The position numbers and the translations under genes are program-made. The notes beneath the pieces are model-generated. The model made no database searches. It saw only the letters and a list, made by a program, of their open reading frames with translations, and was not told the origin of the DNA. Shown piece after piece: positions 43,272-51,589 of a DNA stretch of 64,000 nt. Origin of the DNA: Burkholderiales bacterium (GTDB taxonomy: Bacteria; Pseudomonadota; Gammaproteobacteria; Burkholderiales; Burkholderiaceae_C); contig JAECRL010000001.1 of assembly GCA_016000265.1 (NCBI GenBank), forward strand, positions 372,001-436,000, written 5' to 3'. Numbering within the stretch: position 1 is the first letter of the stretch; each line of letters starts with the position of its first letter.

Positions 43272-43279
43272 GAAACACC

Positions 43280-43837
43280 ATGAGCAAGAACATCGTCATC
43301 GTTTATTTCAGCGGCTACGGCCACACCCGTCGCATGGCCGAGTCCGTGGCGCAAGGCGCCGGCGGCACGCTGCTGGCGGTGGACCAGGAGGGCAACCTGC
43401 CCGAAGCCGGTTGGGAGACCCTGGCCGCCGCCGACGCGATCATCTTCGGCGCGCCCACCTACATGGGCAGCGTGCCCTGGCAGTTCAAGAAGTTCCTGGA
43501 TGCCAGCTCCAAGCCCTGGTACCACCAGACCTGGAAGGACAAGGTCGCCGCCGGTTTCACCAACTCGGCTTCGATGAACGGCGACAAGCTCTCCACGCTG
43601 CACTACCTGTTCACCGTCTCCATGCAGCACAGCATGATCTGGGTGGGCACGGGCATGATGCCCAGCAACAGCAAGGCCGCCACCCGCAACGACGTGAACT
43701 ACGTGGCCTCGTTCAGCGGGGCCATGGCCTCCACCCCGTCGGACGCCAGCGTCGATGAGATGCTGCCTGGCGACCTGGAAACCGCCCGCCTGTTCGGCGA
43801 GCGCGTGGCCGCCGTCACGGCGCGCCTGTCGGCCTGA
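43280..43837 (+). CDS. Flavodoxin-family / WrbA-like NAD(P)H:quinone oxidoreductase
   Basis: 185 residues. FMN-binding flavodoxin-like fold: IVIVYFSGYGHTRRMAESVA (phosphate loop), DAIIFGAPTYMGSVPWQFKK, and AAGFTNSASMNGDKLSTLHY. Close to WrbA/NAD(P)H:quinone oxidoreductases that reduce quinones by two electrons. Start at MSKNIVIV with GAAAGGAAA upstream. Its 3' end overlaps the converging lactonase gene by 23 nt. Confidence 0.88.
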   Translation: MSKNIVIVYFSGYGHTRRMAESVAQGAGGTLLAVDQEGNLPEAGWETLAAADAIIFGAPTYMGSVPWQFKKFLDASSKPWYHQTWKDKVAAGFTNSASMNGDKLSTLHYLFTVSMQHSMIWVGTGMMPSNSKAATRNDVNYVASFSGAMASTPSDASVDEMLPGDLETARLFGERVAAVTARLSA

Positions 43838-44831
43838 TCTCGACCCAGGTCGGGCTGGAGCCGCAGGCCAGTTGCTGCTGGAGCCGCATCTGGCCGGTGC
43901 GGGCGTCGAAGCCGATCACGCTGAGGCGCCCGCTTTCCTGGCTGGCCACGAACAAGGTGGAGCCACAGGGCGAAGCGGCGAAGCTGCGCGGCAGGGCTTC
44001 GGTCTCGATGTGGCCGACTGGCGTGAGGCGCGGTGGGTGGTCGTGGATGCGAAACGCGCGGATCAGCGCGGCGCGGCGGTCGCTGGCGAAGAGCCACTCG
44101 CCGCTGGCTGAGATGCGCAACTCGGCCGACCAGGGCGCCACGCCGCAGCCGTCCGGCAGGATGCGGGCGCTGGCCAGCGGGGTGAGCGACAAGGCGGCTT
44201 CGTCGAAGGCCAGCAGGTCGAGCGTGCCGTCGAGCTCGTTGATGACGAACAGCCAGGGGCGATGCGGGTGAAAGGCCAGGTGGCGCGGCCCGCTGCCCGG
44301 GCGACACGCGTGGGTGGCCAGGGGCTCGGGCGACAGGGGCGAGGTGGCTTGCGTTGCGTCGAGGCCGAAGGCCAGCAGGCGGTCGGCGCCCAGGCAGCTG
44401 ACCCAGGCGTGGCGGCCACTGGGCGTCGGGCAGATGGCGTGGGCTTGCTTGAGCGTGGCGCAGACCTGCGTCGGCGCGCCGGCCTGGCCGTTGTCGAGCA
44501 GGGGGTTGGCGGCGATGCGGTCCTCGCCATACGAGGCGCTCAGGAGCCAGCGTCCGTCGGGGGTGACGCGGGCCTGCACCATGTTGCCGACCAGGGGCGC
44601 CTGGCTCAGCGGGGTGAGGGTGCCGTCGTCGGGGTCGACCGCCAGGGTGTGGACCCGAAAGGGCTCCTGGCGGTCGATGGCGTGCAGCCGCCGCCCGTCC
44701 GGGCTGAAGGCCAGGGGCATGATGGCGCCGCCCAGGCTCAGGCGCTGCACTTCGGTGACGTCATCCCCGCTGGCCGAGGCCCGCATGACGTGGATGCAAC
44801 CGTCACCTGCCGATGAGACGTAGACATGCAT
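43815..44831 (-). CDS. Lactonase / YncE-type seven-bladed beta-propeller protein
   Basis: 338 residues, no signal peptide. Repeated blade motifs of the 6-phosphogluconolactonase (Pgl) propeller family: MPLAFSPDGRRLHAIDRQEP, VQARVTPDGRWLLSASYGED, GSGPRHLAFHPHRPWLFVIN and RSFAASPCGSTLFVASQESG. E. coli Pgl hydrolyses 6-phosphogluconolactone; assignment of substrate here is only by family. The start at 44831 is supported by a TATGAT box 7 nt upstream; ATG 44843 overlaps that box. Confidence 0.85.
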   Translation of the reverse strand: MHVYVSSAGDGCIHVMRASASGDDVTEVQRLSLGGAIMPLAFSPDGRRLHAIDRQEPFRVHTLAVDPDDGTLTPLSQAPLVGNMVQARVTPDGRWLLSASYGEDRIAANPLLDNGQAGAPTQVCATLKQAHAICPTPSGRHAWVSCLGADRLLAFGLDATQATSPLSPEPLATHACRPGSGPRHLAFHPHRPWLFVINELDGTLDLLAFDEAALSLTPLASARILPDGCGVAPWSAELRISASGEWLFASDRRAALIRAFRIHDHPPRLTPVGHIETEALPRSFAASPCGSTLFVASQESGRLSVIGFDARTGQMRLQQQLACGSSPTWVEIRPTGAP

Positions 44832-44838
44832 GGCGCCG

Positions 44839-44844
44839 ATCATA
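44839..44844 (-). promoter_or_regulatory. Putative -10 box 7 nt before the lactonase start (leaderless geometry)
   Basis: TATGAT on the minus strand, then CGGCGCC, then ATG 44829-44831. No ribosome site fits. Confidence 0.4.
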
Positions 44845-44913
44845 CGGGTGGCGCCGCTTTTCATAGCAAGATGCCCGCTGGTGTCAAAACGAAGGTGATC
44901 GAAGGTGACGTTC

Positions 44914-45555
44914 ATGTCCGCAAACAACGCTTCCCGCCCCGTGCGCCTGCTGGCGATTTCGGCCAGCTCACGCCAGGGCTCCCTCAACGGCCAGTTGGTG
45001 GCGCTGGCCGCCCGCAAGGCCCAGGCCCTGGGCGCCGAGGTCACCCACGTGGACCTGCGCGAGCTCGACATGCCGCTGTACGACGAGGACTGGGCCACGG
45101 CCCACGGCAAGCCCGCGGGTGCGCTGCGCTTGCGTGAGTTGTTTGCTGCGCACGATGGCCTGTTGCTGTCCAGCCCCGAATACAACGCCCTGCCCACGCC
45201 GCTGTTGCTCAACAGCCTGGACTGGTTGTCCGTCGTGCCGGCGCAAGAGGGCGAGGGTGGCCTGCCCGGTGGCACGGGGACGACGGCGGGCAAACCGGTG
45301 GGCCTGATGGCCGCGTCGCCCGGCGCCTTGGGCGGCATCCGCGCCTTGCCCATCGTGCGCACTTACCTGAGCACGAACTTCGCGATGGTGGTGGTGCCCG
45401 AGCAGCTGGCCTTGCCGCAGGCCGACCAGCAGCTGGTCGATCCGCAGCGCCTGGCCCGACCGGAGCTGGACGCCGCGCTGGATCGCCTGGTGGCGTCGGT
45501 GGTGCGTCAGGCGCGCTGGCGGGTGGCTCAGGCGCAGTCGCCTCAGGCGAGCTGA
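44914..45555 (+). CDS. NADPH-dependent FMN reductase (azoreductase/ChrR-like)
   Basis: 213 residues. LLAISASSRQGSLNGQLVAL is the FMN phosphate-binding loop, LRELDMPLYDEDW and LLSSPEYNALPTPLLLNSLD are the second signature (SPEYN) of the FMN_red family, which includes ChrR and NAD(P)H:flavin reductases. GGKPVGLMAASPGALGG-like region follows at about 125-145. GAAGGTG lies about 7 nt before the ATG. Substrate unknown. Confidence 0.9.
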   Translation: MSANNASRPVRLLAISASSRQGSLNGQLVALAARKAQALGAEVTHVDLRELDMPLYDEDWATAHGKPAGALRLRELFAAHDGLLLSSPEYNALPTPLLLNSLDWLSVVPAQEGEGGLPGGTGTTAGKPVGLMAASPGALGGIRALPIVRTYLSTNFAMVVVPEQLALPQADQQLVDPQRLARPELDAALDRLVASVVRQARWRVAQAQSPQAS

Positions 45556-45563
45556 TCCGGTCG

Positions 45564-46508
45564 TCAGGACGCGAGGAAGGAGACCAGGTCCTGCAAGGTC
45601 TCTTGGGGGTCCTCTTCCTGCGGCAGGTGCCCCAGTCCCGGGTAGGTCACGAGCCGGCAGCGCGGGATGTCCTTGCAGAACAGGGTGCCGTGTTCGGGCG
45701 CGATCATCTCGTCGCGCTCGCCCCACATCACCAGCGTGGGCTGCTGCACCCGGCGGATCAGCGCGGCGTTGCTGCCGAACTGCGCCTGGTCCATGCGCTG
45801 GAACAGCGCTCGGCGGTTGCCCACGCGGAGGTTGAGCTCGAAGTAGCGGTCGATCTTGTCGGGCGTGGCCTTGGCCGGGTCGCCGAAGACGCTGCGCACG
45901 CTGGCGGCCACCATGGCCTTGGGCAGGATGCGCTCGGACACCCAGCGCAGCCCGCGCATGCTGGCGACCTGGAAGGCGATCGGCATGGACAGCACCGAAG
46001 GCTGGTAGCCGTCGGCGTCGATCAGCACCAGCTTGCGCACGCGATCCGGGGCGAGCACCGCGGTCTGCCAGGCGATCTCACCGCCCAGCGCGTTGCCCAC
46101 CAGCACCACCTGCTTGACCCCGAGGGTGTCGAGCAGGCGCAGCACGAAGCGGGTGTAGGCGTCGATGCGGTAGTCGCCCTGGGGGCTGGCGCCGGTCAGG
46201 CCGAAGCCGGGCAGGTCCATGCTGATGACGCGGCGCTGGCCCTGCAGCTCGGTTTGCCAGTGCTCGTAGGTGTGCAGGCTGGACGACATGCCGTGCAGCA
46301 GCACGACGGGCACGGCGTCATCGCGCGGGCCGGTGTCGCGGATGTGCACCTGCATGCCGTCGAGCTCTAGGAAGGTGGACGGCTCGGGGGCCCAGCGGGC
46401 CATGAGGGTGCCCAGTTGCCGGTCAGGCTCCCAGGTGCCCCACACGGACACGGCCAGCAGCAGCCCGAACAGGACGGCGCCCCACCACAAACGCTTCAAC
46501 CATTTCAT
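45564..46508 (-). CDS. Membrane-anchored alpha/beta-hydrolase with Ser-to-Ala nucleophile
   Basis: 314 residues. Residues 8-25 form a membrane anchor or uncleaved signal. The fold is a standard alpha/beta hydrolase: oxyanion motif VVLLHGMSSS (His72-Gly73), nucleophile elbow VGNALGG, acid in WGERDEMI, His in YPGLGHLPQEEDP. The elbow is normally GNSLGG; codon 46089-46091 reads GCG, so residue 140 is Ala and the triad lacks its Ser. It may be a pseudoenzyme or bind a partner. Last gene of the TetR-linked monooxygenase cluster, 93 nt after the SDR. Confidence 0.85.
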   Translation of the reverse strand: MKWLKRLWWGAVLFGLLLAVSVWGTWEPDRQLGTLMARWAPEPSTFLELDGMQVHIRDTGPRDDAVPVVLLHGMSSSLHTYEHWQTELQGQRRVISMDLPGFGLTGASPQGDYRIDAYTRFVLRLLDTLGVKQVVLVGNALGGEIAWQTAVLAPDRVRKLVLIDADGYQPSVLSMPIAFQVASMRGLRWVSERILPKAMVAASVRSVFGDPAKATPDKIDRYFELNLRVGNRRALFQRMDQAQFGSNAALIRRVQQPTLVMWGERDEMIAPEHGTLFCKDIPRCRLVTYPGLGHLPQEEDPQETLQDLVSFLAS

Positions 46509-46601
46509 GCGCGCATCATGCCGTGGATCGGTGCCGCATCCGGGCGCGCGGCCTGAGGGATGTCACCAGGGTGGTGGGGCCTTGGGGGTGAGTCGCGGGA
46601 C

Positions 46602-47483
46602 TCAGCTCGCGCTGCGGGCCGCGCTGGACGAGGACGAACGGCGCGAGGCGTTCATCTTGCGCACCTGGCGCATGACCAGCACCTGGTAGGTCGAGCCCAG
46701 CAGGCGCACGACCTTGTCGAGGAAGCGTGCGTCCGGGCCGACCAGCACGCGGCGCTCGTTGTTCTCCACGGCCTTGAGGATCTGCAGCGCAGCGGCCTCG
46801 GCGGTCGTCACGTTGATGAGCTTGTTGGCCATGCGCTTGTGGTCGGCCTCGCTCACGCCCGTCTTGGCGGTGACCGACTCGTCGATCTTGCCGGCCATGG
46901 CGATGTTGGTGGCGATGCCGCCCGGGTGCACGCAGGTGGCGCTCACGGGTGAGCCCTCCATTTCCAGCTCCATGCGCAGGGCTTCGGTGTAGCCGCGCAC
47001 GGCGAACTTGCTGGCGTTGTAGGTGCCTTGTGTGGGCACGGCCATCAGGCCGAACAGGCTGGAGGTGTTGATGACGTGGCCGTTGCCGCTCTTCTTGAGG
47101 TGGGGCAGGAAGGCCTGGGTGCCGTGCACCACGCCCCAGAAGTTGATGCCCATGATCCACTCGAAGTCCTGGATCTTGACGGCCTCCACCGAGGCGGTCA
47201 GGGCGACCCCGGCGTTGTTGAAGATCAGGTTGACCTTGCCGTGGTCGCGCGCGGCCTCGTCGGCCCAGGCGAAGACCTCGTCGCGGTTGGACACGTTCAC
47301 CTTTTTGACGGTGACCTTCACGCCGTGCTTGGACGCCAGCTCAGCCGTCTTGACGAGCTCGGTCTCGTTGACGTCGCTGAGCGCCAGGTGGCAGCCGCGG
47401 CGGGCCAGCTCGACGGCCAGGGTGCGGCCCATGCCGGAGGCGGCGCCGGTGATGGCCGCGACTTTGTTCTTGAAGTCTTTCAT
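46602..47483 (-). CDS. Short-chain dehydrogenase/reductase
   Basis: 293 residues. Classical SDR: cofactor motif ITGAASGMGRTLA (TGxxxGxG), NNAG in LIFNNAGVALTA, catalytic Ser in VINTSSLFGL and YNASK (Tyr/Lys). The C-terminal 15 residues are Ser/Arg-rich (SRRSSSSSAARSAS) and not part of the fold. AGGAG lies 6 nt before the ATG. In the same orientation as the Baeyer-Villiger monooxygenase and esterase; it could interconvert the alcohol and ketone of that pathway. The esterase is 23 nt upstream. Confidence 0.9.
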   Translation of the reverse strand: MKDFKNKVAAITGAASGMGRTLAVELARRGCHLALSDVNETELVKTAELASKHGVKVTVKKVNVSNRDEVFAWADEAARDHGKVNLIFNNAGVALTASVEAVKIQDFEWIMGINFWGVVHGTQAFLPHLKKSGNGHVINTSSLFGLMAVPTQGTYNASKFAVRGYTEALRMELEMEGSPVSATCVHPGGIATNIAMAGKIDESVTAKTGVSEADHKRMANKLINVTTAEAAALQILKAVENNERRVLVGPDARFLDKVVRLLGSTYQVLVMRQVRKMNASRRSSSSSAARSAS

Positions 47484-47506
47484 GGTGTCTCCTGGGTTCG
47501 TGGGTT

Positions 47507-48415
47507 TCAGCGCTTGCCGGTGACCCGCGCGGCGAATTCACCGCATTCCTTGAGGGTCTGGCGGGCCTCGGGCAGCATCAGCATGGTGGGCCACACGTGC
47601 GGCATCTTGGCCTTGAGGTGCAGCTCGCTGGTCACGCCCTGGGCCTTGGCGCGCTCGTGCAGTCGGGTGGAGTCCGCCAGCAGGATCTCGTGCTGGCTGG
47701 CGTGGATCATCAGCGCAGGCAGGCCGCGCAGGTCGGCGAACAGCGGTGAGGCCAGCGGGGTGTTGGTGGGTTTGCCGTTCAGGTAGAGCGCGGCGGCTTC
47801 GGGCAGCGACTCGGGGTTGAACATCACGTCGGCGTCGGCCAGGGTCTTCATGGTTTCGCCCGAGCAAGACAGGTCCGACCACGGCGAAAACAGGATCGCG
47901 CCGGCCGGCAGGGGCAGGCCCTGGTCACGCGAGGCCACCAGGCAGGCCAGGGTCAGGCCGCCGCCGGCGGAGTCCCCGGCGAAGAGGACGGTTTTTGGGT
48001 CCACGCCCTGGCGCAGCAGCTCCTTCCACCAGCTCACGGCGTCGTCCACCGCAGCGGGGAACACGTGCTCGGGCGCCATGCGGTAGTCCACCGACAGCAC
48101 GCGCGCCTGCGCCGTGCGGGCCAGGTAGGCGCAGGTGGGGCGGTGGGTGTCGAGGCCGCAGAAGAAGTAGCCGCCGCCGTGGAAGTACACGATGGTGCGC
48201 TGAGGGTGGGCCACGCTGAGCCATTCGGCGGCACACAGCTGATGCTGGCCCTGTGCGGGCACGGGCGTGTGGGTGATGCTCTTGGGCGGCGGCGGGTAGC
48301 GTTTGGCCATCTTGCTGACCATGTGGCGCGCCTTGTGCACGTTCAGCGGGCCCCGACCCTGGCGTTTGAACTGGTGACGCAGGACGAGGTTGGTGATGAA
48401 GGATTGAATGCTCAT
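47507..48415 (-). CDS. Alpha/beta-hydrolase of the hormone-sensitive-lipase family (esterase)
   Basis: 302 residues. HSL/family-IV esterase motifs: oxyanion hole YFHGGGYFFCG, nucleophile FAGDSAGGGL, acid region LPALMIHASQHEIL and His in KAKMPHVWPTM. It should hydrolyse short or medium-chain esters. The ATG (48413-48415) overlaps the stop of the monooxygenase gene, so the two are co-translated, which fits hydrolysis of the ester that a Baeyer-Villiger enzyme makes. Confidence 0.9.
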   Translation of the reverse strand: MSIQSFITNLVLRHQFKRQGRGPLNVHKARHMVSKMAKRYPPPPKSITHTPVPAQGQHQLCAAEWLSVAHPQRTIVYFHGGGYFFCGLDTHRPTCAYLARTAQARVLSVDYRMAPEHVFPAAVDDAVSWWKELLRQGVDPKTVLFAGDSAGGGLTLACLVASRDQGLPLPAGAILFSPWSDLSCSGETMKTLADADVMFNPESLPEAAALYLNGKPTNTPLASPLFADLRGLPALMIHASQHEILLADSTRLHERAKAQGVTSELHLKAKMPHVWPTMLMLPEARQTLKECGEFAARVTGKR

Positions 48416-49902
48416 GCGCGGTCCGTTCGGTACTGCTTGATGTTGAAGCGGCGGGTTTTGAGTCGGTAGGAGAAGGTGAAGCCAGGCCACGCCGCCGTGT
48501 TGCGACCTTGTTCGTTGACGTACCAGCTCTTGCAGCCCGACTGCCACACGGTGCGCTGGAGCTCGTCTTGCACGCCGGCCACGAAGCGCTGCTGCACCTC
48601 GGGCTTGACGTCGATGGCCTTGACGCCGTGCTCCTTCATGGCCTGGAGCGCCTGGACGATGTAGTGCGCCTGGGACTCGATCATGAAGACCATGGAGTTG
48701 TGGCCCAGGCCGGTGTTGGGCCCCATCAGCATGAAGAAGTTGGGGAAGCCTGACACGGCGATGCCCATGTGGGCCTCGGCGCCGTCTTTCCAGACCTCGG
48801 CCAGGTCGGCGCCATGGCGACCGAACACCGTGCCTTTGGGGATCGGGTCCTGCACCTTGAAGCCGGTGCCGAAGATGATGGCATCGACCTCGTGCAGCCG
48901 ACCGTCGGTGGTGATCACGCCGCTGGGCACGACCTCGCGGATGCCTTCGGTGACCACCTCGACGTTGGTGCGCGCCAGGGCCGGGTAGTACTCGTTGGAG
49001 ATCAGCAGGCGCTTGCAACCAGGCGTGTAGTCGGGCGTGAGCTTGGCTTGCAGCACCGGGTCCTTGATGTGCTTGCGGATGCGGTGCTTGCCCACCTTGG
49101 CCACCAGCTTCATCCACTCCGGCTTGAACTTGAAGGCCAGGAAGCGCGCCTCCAGCGTCCAGTACAGCTTGGTGCGCGCCAGGCGCTGGCGCCAGGGGTG
49201 GGCGGTGAAGTCGGCGTGCTCATCGGGGCGGATGGGGCGGTCCATCTTGGGCACCACCCACGGCGGCGTGCGCTGGAAGTACGTCAGCTGCGCGACCTTG
49301 GGCGCGATCGCCGGCACGAACTGGATGGCGCTGGCGCCACTGCCGATCACCGCCACGCGCTTGTCTTCGAGCTGGTAGCCGTGGTCCCAGGTGGCCGAGT
49401 GGAAGGCCGAGCCTTGGAAGGTCTCCAGACCGGGCAGGTGGGGGATGGCCGGGTTGCTCAGGCCGCCCATGCCCGAGACCAGCACCTCGGCTTCGAAGAC
49501 GCGGCCGTCTTCGGCGGTGACCACCCACAGCTGGCGGGCCTCGTCGTAGCGGGCGCCGACCAGGTTGGCGTGGAAGCGAACGTGGCGCAGCAGGTCGTAC
49601 TTGGTGGCGACGTGTTTCAGGTAGGCGAAGATTTCTGGCTGCGGGGCGTACAGGCGCGACCAGTTCGGATTGGGTTCGAACGAAAACGAGTACAGGTGCG
49701 ATTCAACGTCGCAGGCGCAGCCGGGGTAGGTGTTGTCGCGCCAGGTGCCGCCCACGTCGCCGGCGCGCTCCAGCAAGACGAAGTCATCTTCGCCCTGCTC
49801 GCGGAGTTTGACGCCCATGCACAGGCCCGAAAAGCCGGTGCCCACGACGATGATGCGGTGGCGCTCCACCCCGGTGGGCTGCTTGAAGTCATGCGGTTTC
49901 AT
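48412..49902 (-). CDS. Baeyer-Villiger-type flavin-containing monooxygenase
   Basis: 496 residues. FAD site IIVVGTGFSGLCMGVKL, GGTWRDNTYPGCACD, the type-I BVMO fingerprint FQGSAFHSATW (Phe162, Gly164, His168, Trp172) and NADPH site VAVIGSGASAIQFVPAIAP. Such enzymes insert one O from O2 next to a ketone carbonyl to give an ester or lactone. First gene of the minus-strand operon that continues with esterase and SDR. Divergent from a TetR gene; two operator-like palindromes lie 30-78 nt upstream. Confidence 0.93.
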   Translation of the reverse strand: MKPHDFKQPTGVERHRIIVVGTGFSGLCMGVKLREQGEDDFVLLERAGDVGGTWRDNTYPGCACDVESHLYSFSFEPNPNWSRLYAPQPEIFAYLKHVATKYDLLRHVRFHANLVGARYDEARQLWVVTAEDGRVFEAEVLVSGMGGLSNPAIPHLPGLETFQGSAFHSATWDHGYQLEDKRVAVIGSGASAIQFVPAIAPKVAQLTYFQRTPPWVVPKMDRPIRPDEHADFTAHPWRQRLARTKLYWTLEARFLAFKFKPEWMKLVAKVGKHRIRKHIKDPVLQAKLTPDYTPGCKRLLISNEYYPALARTNVEVVTEGIREVVPSGVITTDGRLHEVDAIIFGTGFKVQDPIPKGTVFGRHGADLAEVWKDGAEAHMGIAVSGFPNFFMLMGPNTGLGHNSMVFMIESQAHYIVQALQAMKEHGVKAIDVKPEVQQRFVAGVQDELQRTVWQSGCKSWYVNEQGRNTAAWPGFTFSYRLKTRRFNIKQYRTDRA

Positions 49903-49932
49903 GCTGTGTGTGCCCCGTGGGTGCCTTGACTT

Positions 49933-49952
49933 TTGACAAAGATTCTTGTCAG
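49933..49952. promoter_or_regulatory. TetR operator site 1
   Basis: TTGACAAAGATTCTTGTCAG; inner palindrome TGACAA-6-TTGTCA. It shares at least 14 of 20 positions with site 2, whose centre is 27 bp away. Lies in the divergent promoter region. Confidence 0.75.
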
Positions 49953-49959
49953 AATAACT

Positions 49960-49979
49960 TTGACAATGATCCATGTCAA
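49960..49979. promoter_or_regulatory. TetR operator site 2
   Basis: TTGACAATGATCCATGTCAA; arms TTGACA and TGTCAA. It ends 13 nt before the TetR ATG, so binding would block the regulator's own translation start region and transcription. Confidence 0.75.
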
Positions 49980-49992
49980 CATAGGGATCACC

Positions 49993-50730
49993 ATGGAACC
50001 CGCTTTGCCTGACACCCCATCTTCCCCTCGGCGCCGTTATGGCGGCGTGCTGCCCGAGGAGCGCCAGCGCCTGCGCCGCACCAAGCTCATCGAAGGGGCC
50101 ATCGAGGTCTTCGGCACCAAGGGCTTCCATGCGGCCACGGTGCGCGAGGTTTGCGTGGCCGCGCACCTGACCGAGCGCTATTTCTACGAGTCGTTCAAGA
50201 CCCTGCCCCAGCTCTTCCTGGCCACCTACGCCGACTTGCGCGAGCAGCTCATGGCGCTGACGCTGCTGGCCTTGTCCCGCGCGGAGCCCACGCCGTTGGG
50301 CATGCTGGAGCCGGCCATCCGCGTGTTCCTGGAGTTCATCCGCGACGACCCGCGCCGCGGTCGCATCATGCTGGTCGATTCGCTGGGCGTGAACGACGAG
50401 GTGGCCGCGCTCAGCGGCGCCACCGCCCGCGACTACTCCACCATGATGCGCCAGCACCTGCACCTGCTGGTGCCCAAGGCGCGGGTGGCCGAGATCAACC
50501 TCGACTTGCTGGCCGAGGGCATGATCGGCCTGAACGTGCTGCTGGCCTCGCGCTGGATGCAGGATGGCTTTGTCGAACCCATCGACAAGGTGGTGAGGAC
50601 CAACCTCATGCCCTACCAGGGGCTGCTGGCCCTCATGGGATCGGTCATGGGATCGGTCATGGGATCGGTCGTGGGTGAGCCGGGTGGCGAGGCGCCTGGC
50701 TCGCCATCTGCAAAGCCCACGTCACGCTGA
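49993..50730 (+). CDS. TetR-family transcriptional regulator
   Basis: 245 residues. N-terminal HTH (KLIEGAIEVFGTKGFHAATV, REVCVAAHLTERYFYESFKT) with the usual Tyr-Phe-Tyr start of helix 3; C-terminal ligand domain. The last 31 residues begin with three MGSV units encoded by a 12-bp tandem repeat and are not part of the fold. It probably represses the divergent monooxygenase operon and itself. AGGGA lies 8 nt before the ATG. The 3' end overlaps the convergent hydrolase-1 gene by 74 nt. Confidence 0.92.
   Translation: MEPALPDTPSSPRRRYGGVLPEERQRLRRTKLIEGAIEVFGTKGFHAATVREVCVAAHLTERYFYESFKTLPQLFLATYADLREQLMALTLLALSRAEPTPLGMLEPAIRVFLEFIRDDPRRGRIMLVDSLGVNDEVAALSGATARDYSTMMRQHLHLLVPKARVAEINLDLLAEGMIGLNVLLASRWMQDGFVEPIDKVVRTNLMPYQGLLALMGSVMGSVMGSVVGEPGGEAPGSPSAKPTSR
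50635..50670 (+). repeat. 12-bp minisatellite, three units, at the TetR/hydrolase-1 overlap
   Basis: ATGGGATCGGTC three times without a mismatch. It encodes MGSV-MGSV-MGSV in TetR and, on the other strand, the last codons and stop of hydrolase 1 (TGA 50657-50659). Each unit is a multiple of three, so copy changes keep TetR in frame. Confidence 0.9.
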
Positions 50731-51589
50731 GCTGACACAACTCGGCGCGGGCCTCGGGCGAGGTCACGGTGTGATCCGCCTGAGCCAGGTGGGTCACGCC
50801 GATGGACTGGGCCTGCAGGGCGCGCTGCCACTGCGGCGTGGGCAGGGCGCGGCCTTCGAACTCGCGCGCGACCTTGTCGTCGTCGCTCAGCACCACGGCC
50901 ACCGGCACGCCGCTCAGCGAGAGCTGGTGGCCCGTGCGCTGAGGCAGGGGCAGGCCGGCGGCGCTGTCGTGGCGCGCGTTCGCGGCGGGGAGGGGGGGCC
51001 GGGCCCACGTCGACACCCGCGAGCGCACCACGGTGCCCAGCAGCTTGAGCAGCGGCCCGATGCGAGGCAACTGCCCCGACAGCACCTTCTTCCAGAGCGC
51101 GCCGCTGAACAGGCGCTGCAGGTAGTAGTGCCGCAGGCTGGTGGCCGCTGCGCCTTCGGTGGTGTGCACCCAGGGGTTGACGAGGATGAGCCCGCCGACC
51201 CGAGGGTCTCTTGGGGCGTAGAAGCAAGAGGCGCTGGCGCCATCGCACAGGCCCCACAGGACCACGCGGCGCAGCGTGGGCACCTCGCGCAGGAAGGCGT
51301 CGATGGCGGCGCGCAGGTCGTCGTCGACCGACTCGAAGGTGCGCATCTCGCCGAGTGCGTCGCCCATGCCGCGGTAGTCGAAGCGCATGGCTGGCAGGCC
51401 CTGGTCGGCGGCCCGACGCGCCAGGCGCACGAAGAGCCGGTGGCTGCCCACCCGGTACTGGGGCCCGCCGACGACGATCAGCAGGCCCACTTCGGGCGGC
51501 GGCGCGGTGGCGTCCAGCGGCAGGCTCACGATGCCCACCAGCGGCTCGCCCTGGCACTCGAACTGGAAGGCGCGCTCGCTGTGTTTCAT
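50657..51589 (-). CDS. Exosortase-A system-associated hydrolase 1
   Basis: 310 residues. Alpha/beta-hydrolase of the group found with exosortase-A/PEP-CTERM loci: LLIVVGGPQYRVGSHRLFVR near the N-terminus, MRFDYRGMGDALGE and VVLWGLCDGASASCFY. The nucleophile elbow reads GLCDGAS, with Cys in place of Ser; as far as I recall this is a trait of the family. Likely acts on an acyl or polysaccharide intermediate with the ACP and ligase nearby. It overlaps hydrolase 2 as ATGA (51586-51589). Confidence 0.85.
   Translation of the reverse strand: MKHSERAFQFECQGEPLVGIVSLPLDATAPPPEVGLLIVVGGPQYRVGSHRLFVRLARRAADQGLPAMRFDYRGMGDALGEMRTFESVDDDLRAAIDAFLREVPTLRRVVLWGLCDGASASCFYAPRDPRVGGLILVNPWVHTTEGAAATSLRHYYLQRLFSGALWKKVLSGQLPRIGPLLKLLGTVVRSRVSTWARPPLPAANARHDSAAGLPLPQRTGHQLSLSGVPVAVVLSDDDKVAREFEGRALPTPQWQRALQAQSIGVTHLAQADHTVTSPEARAELCQLSVTWALQMASQAPRHPAHPRPIP

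Noticed and set aside
43815..45362. Lactonase extended at its N-terminus to 515 residues
   Set aside because: The extra part is antisense to the FMN reductase gene; the family N-terminus begins at MHVYVSS.
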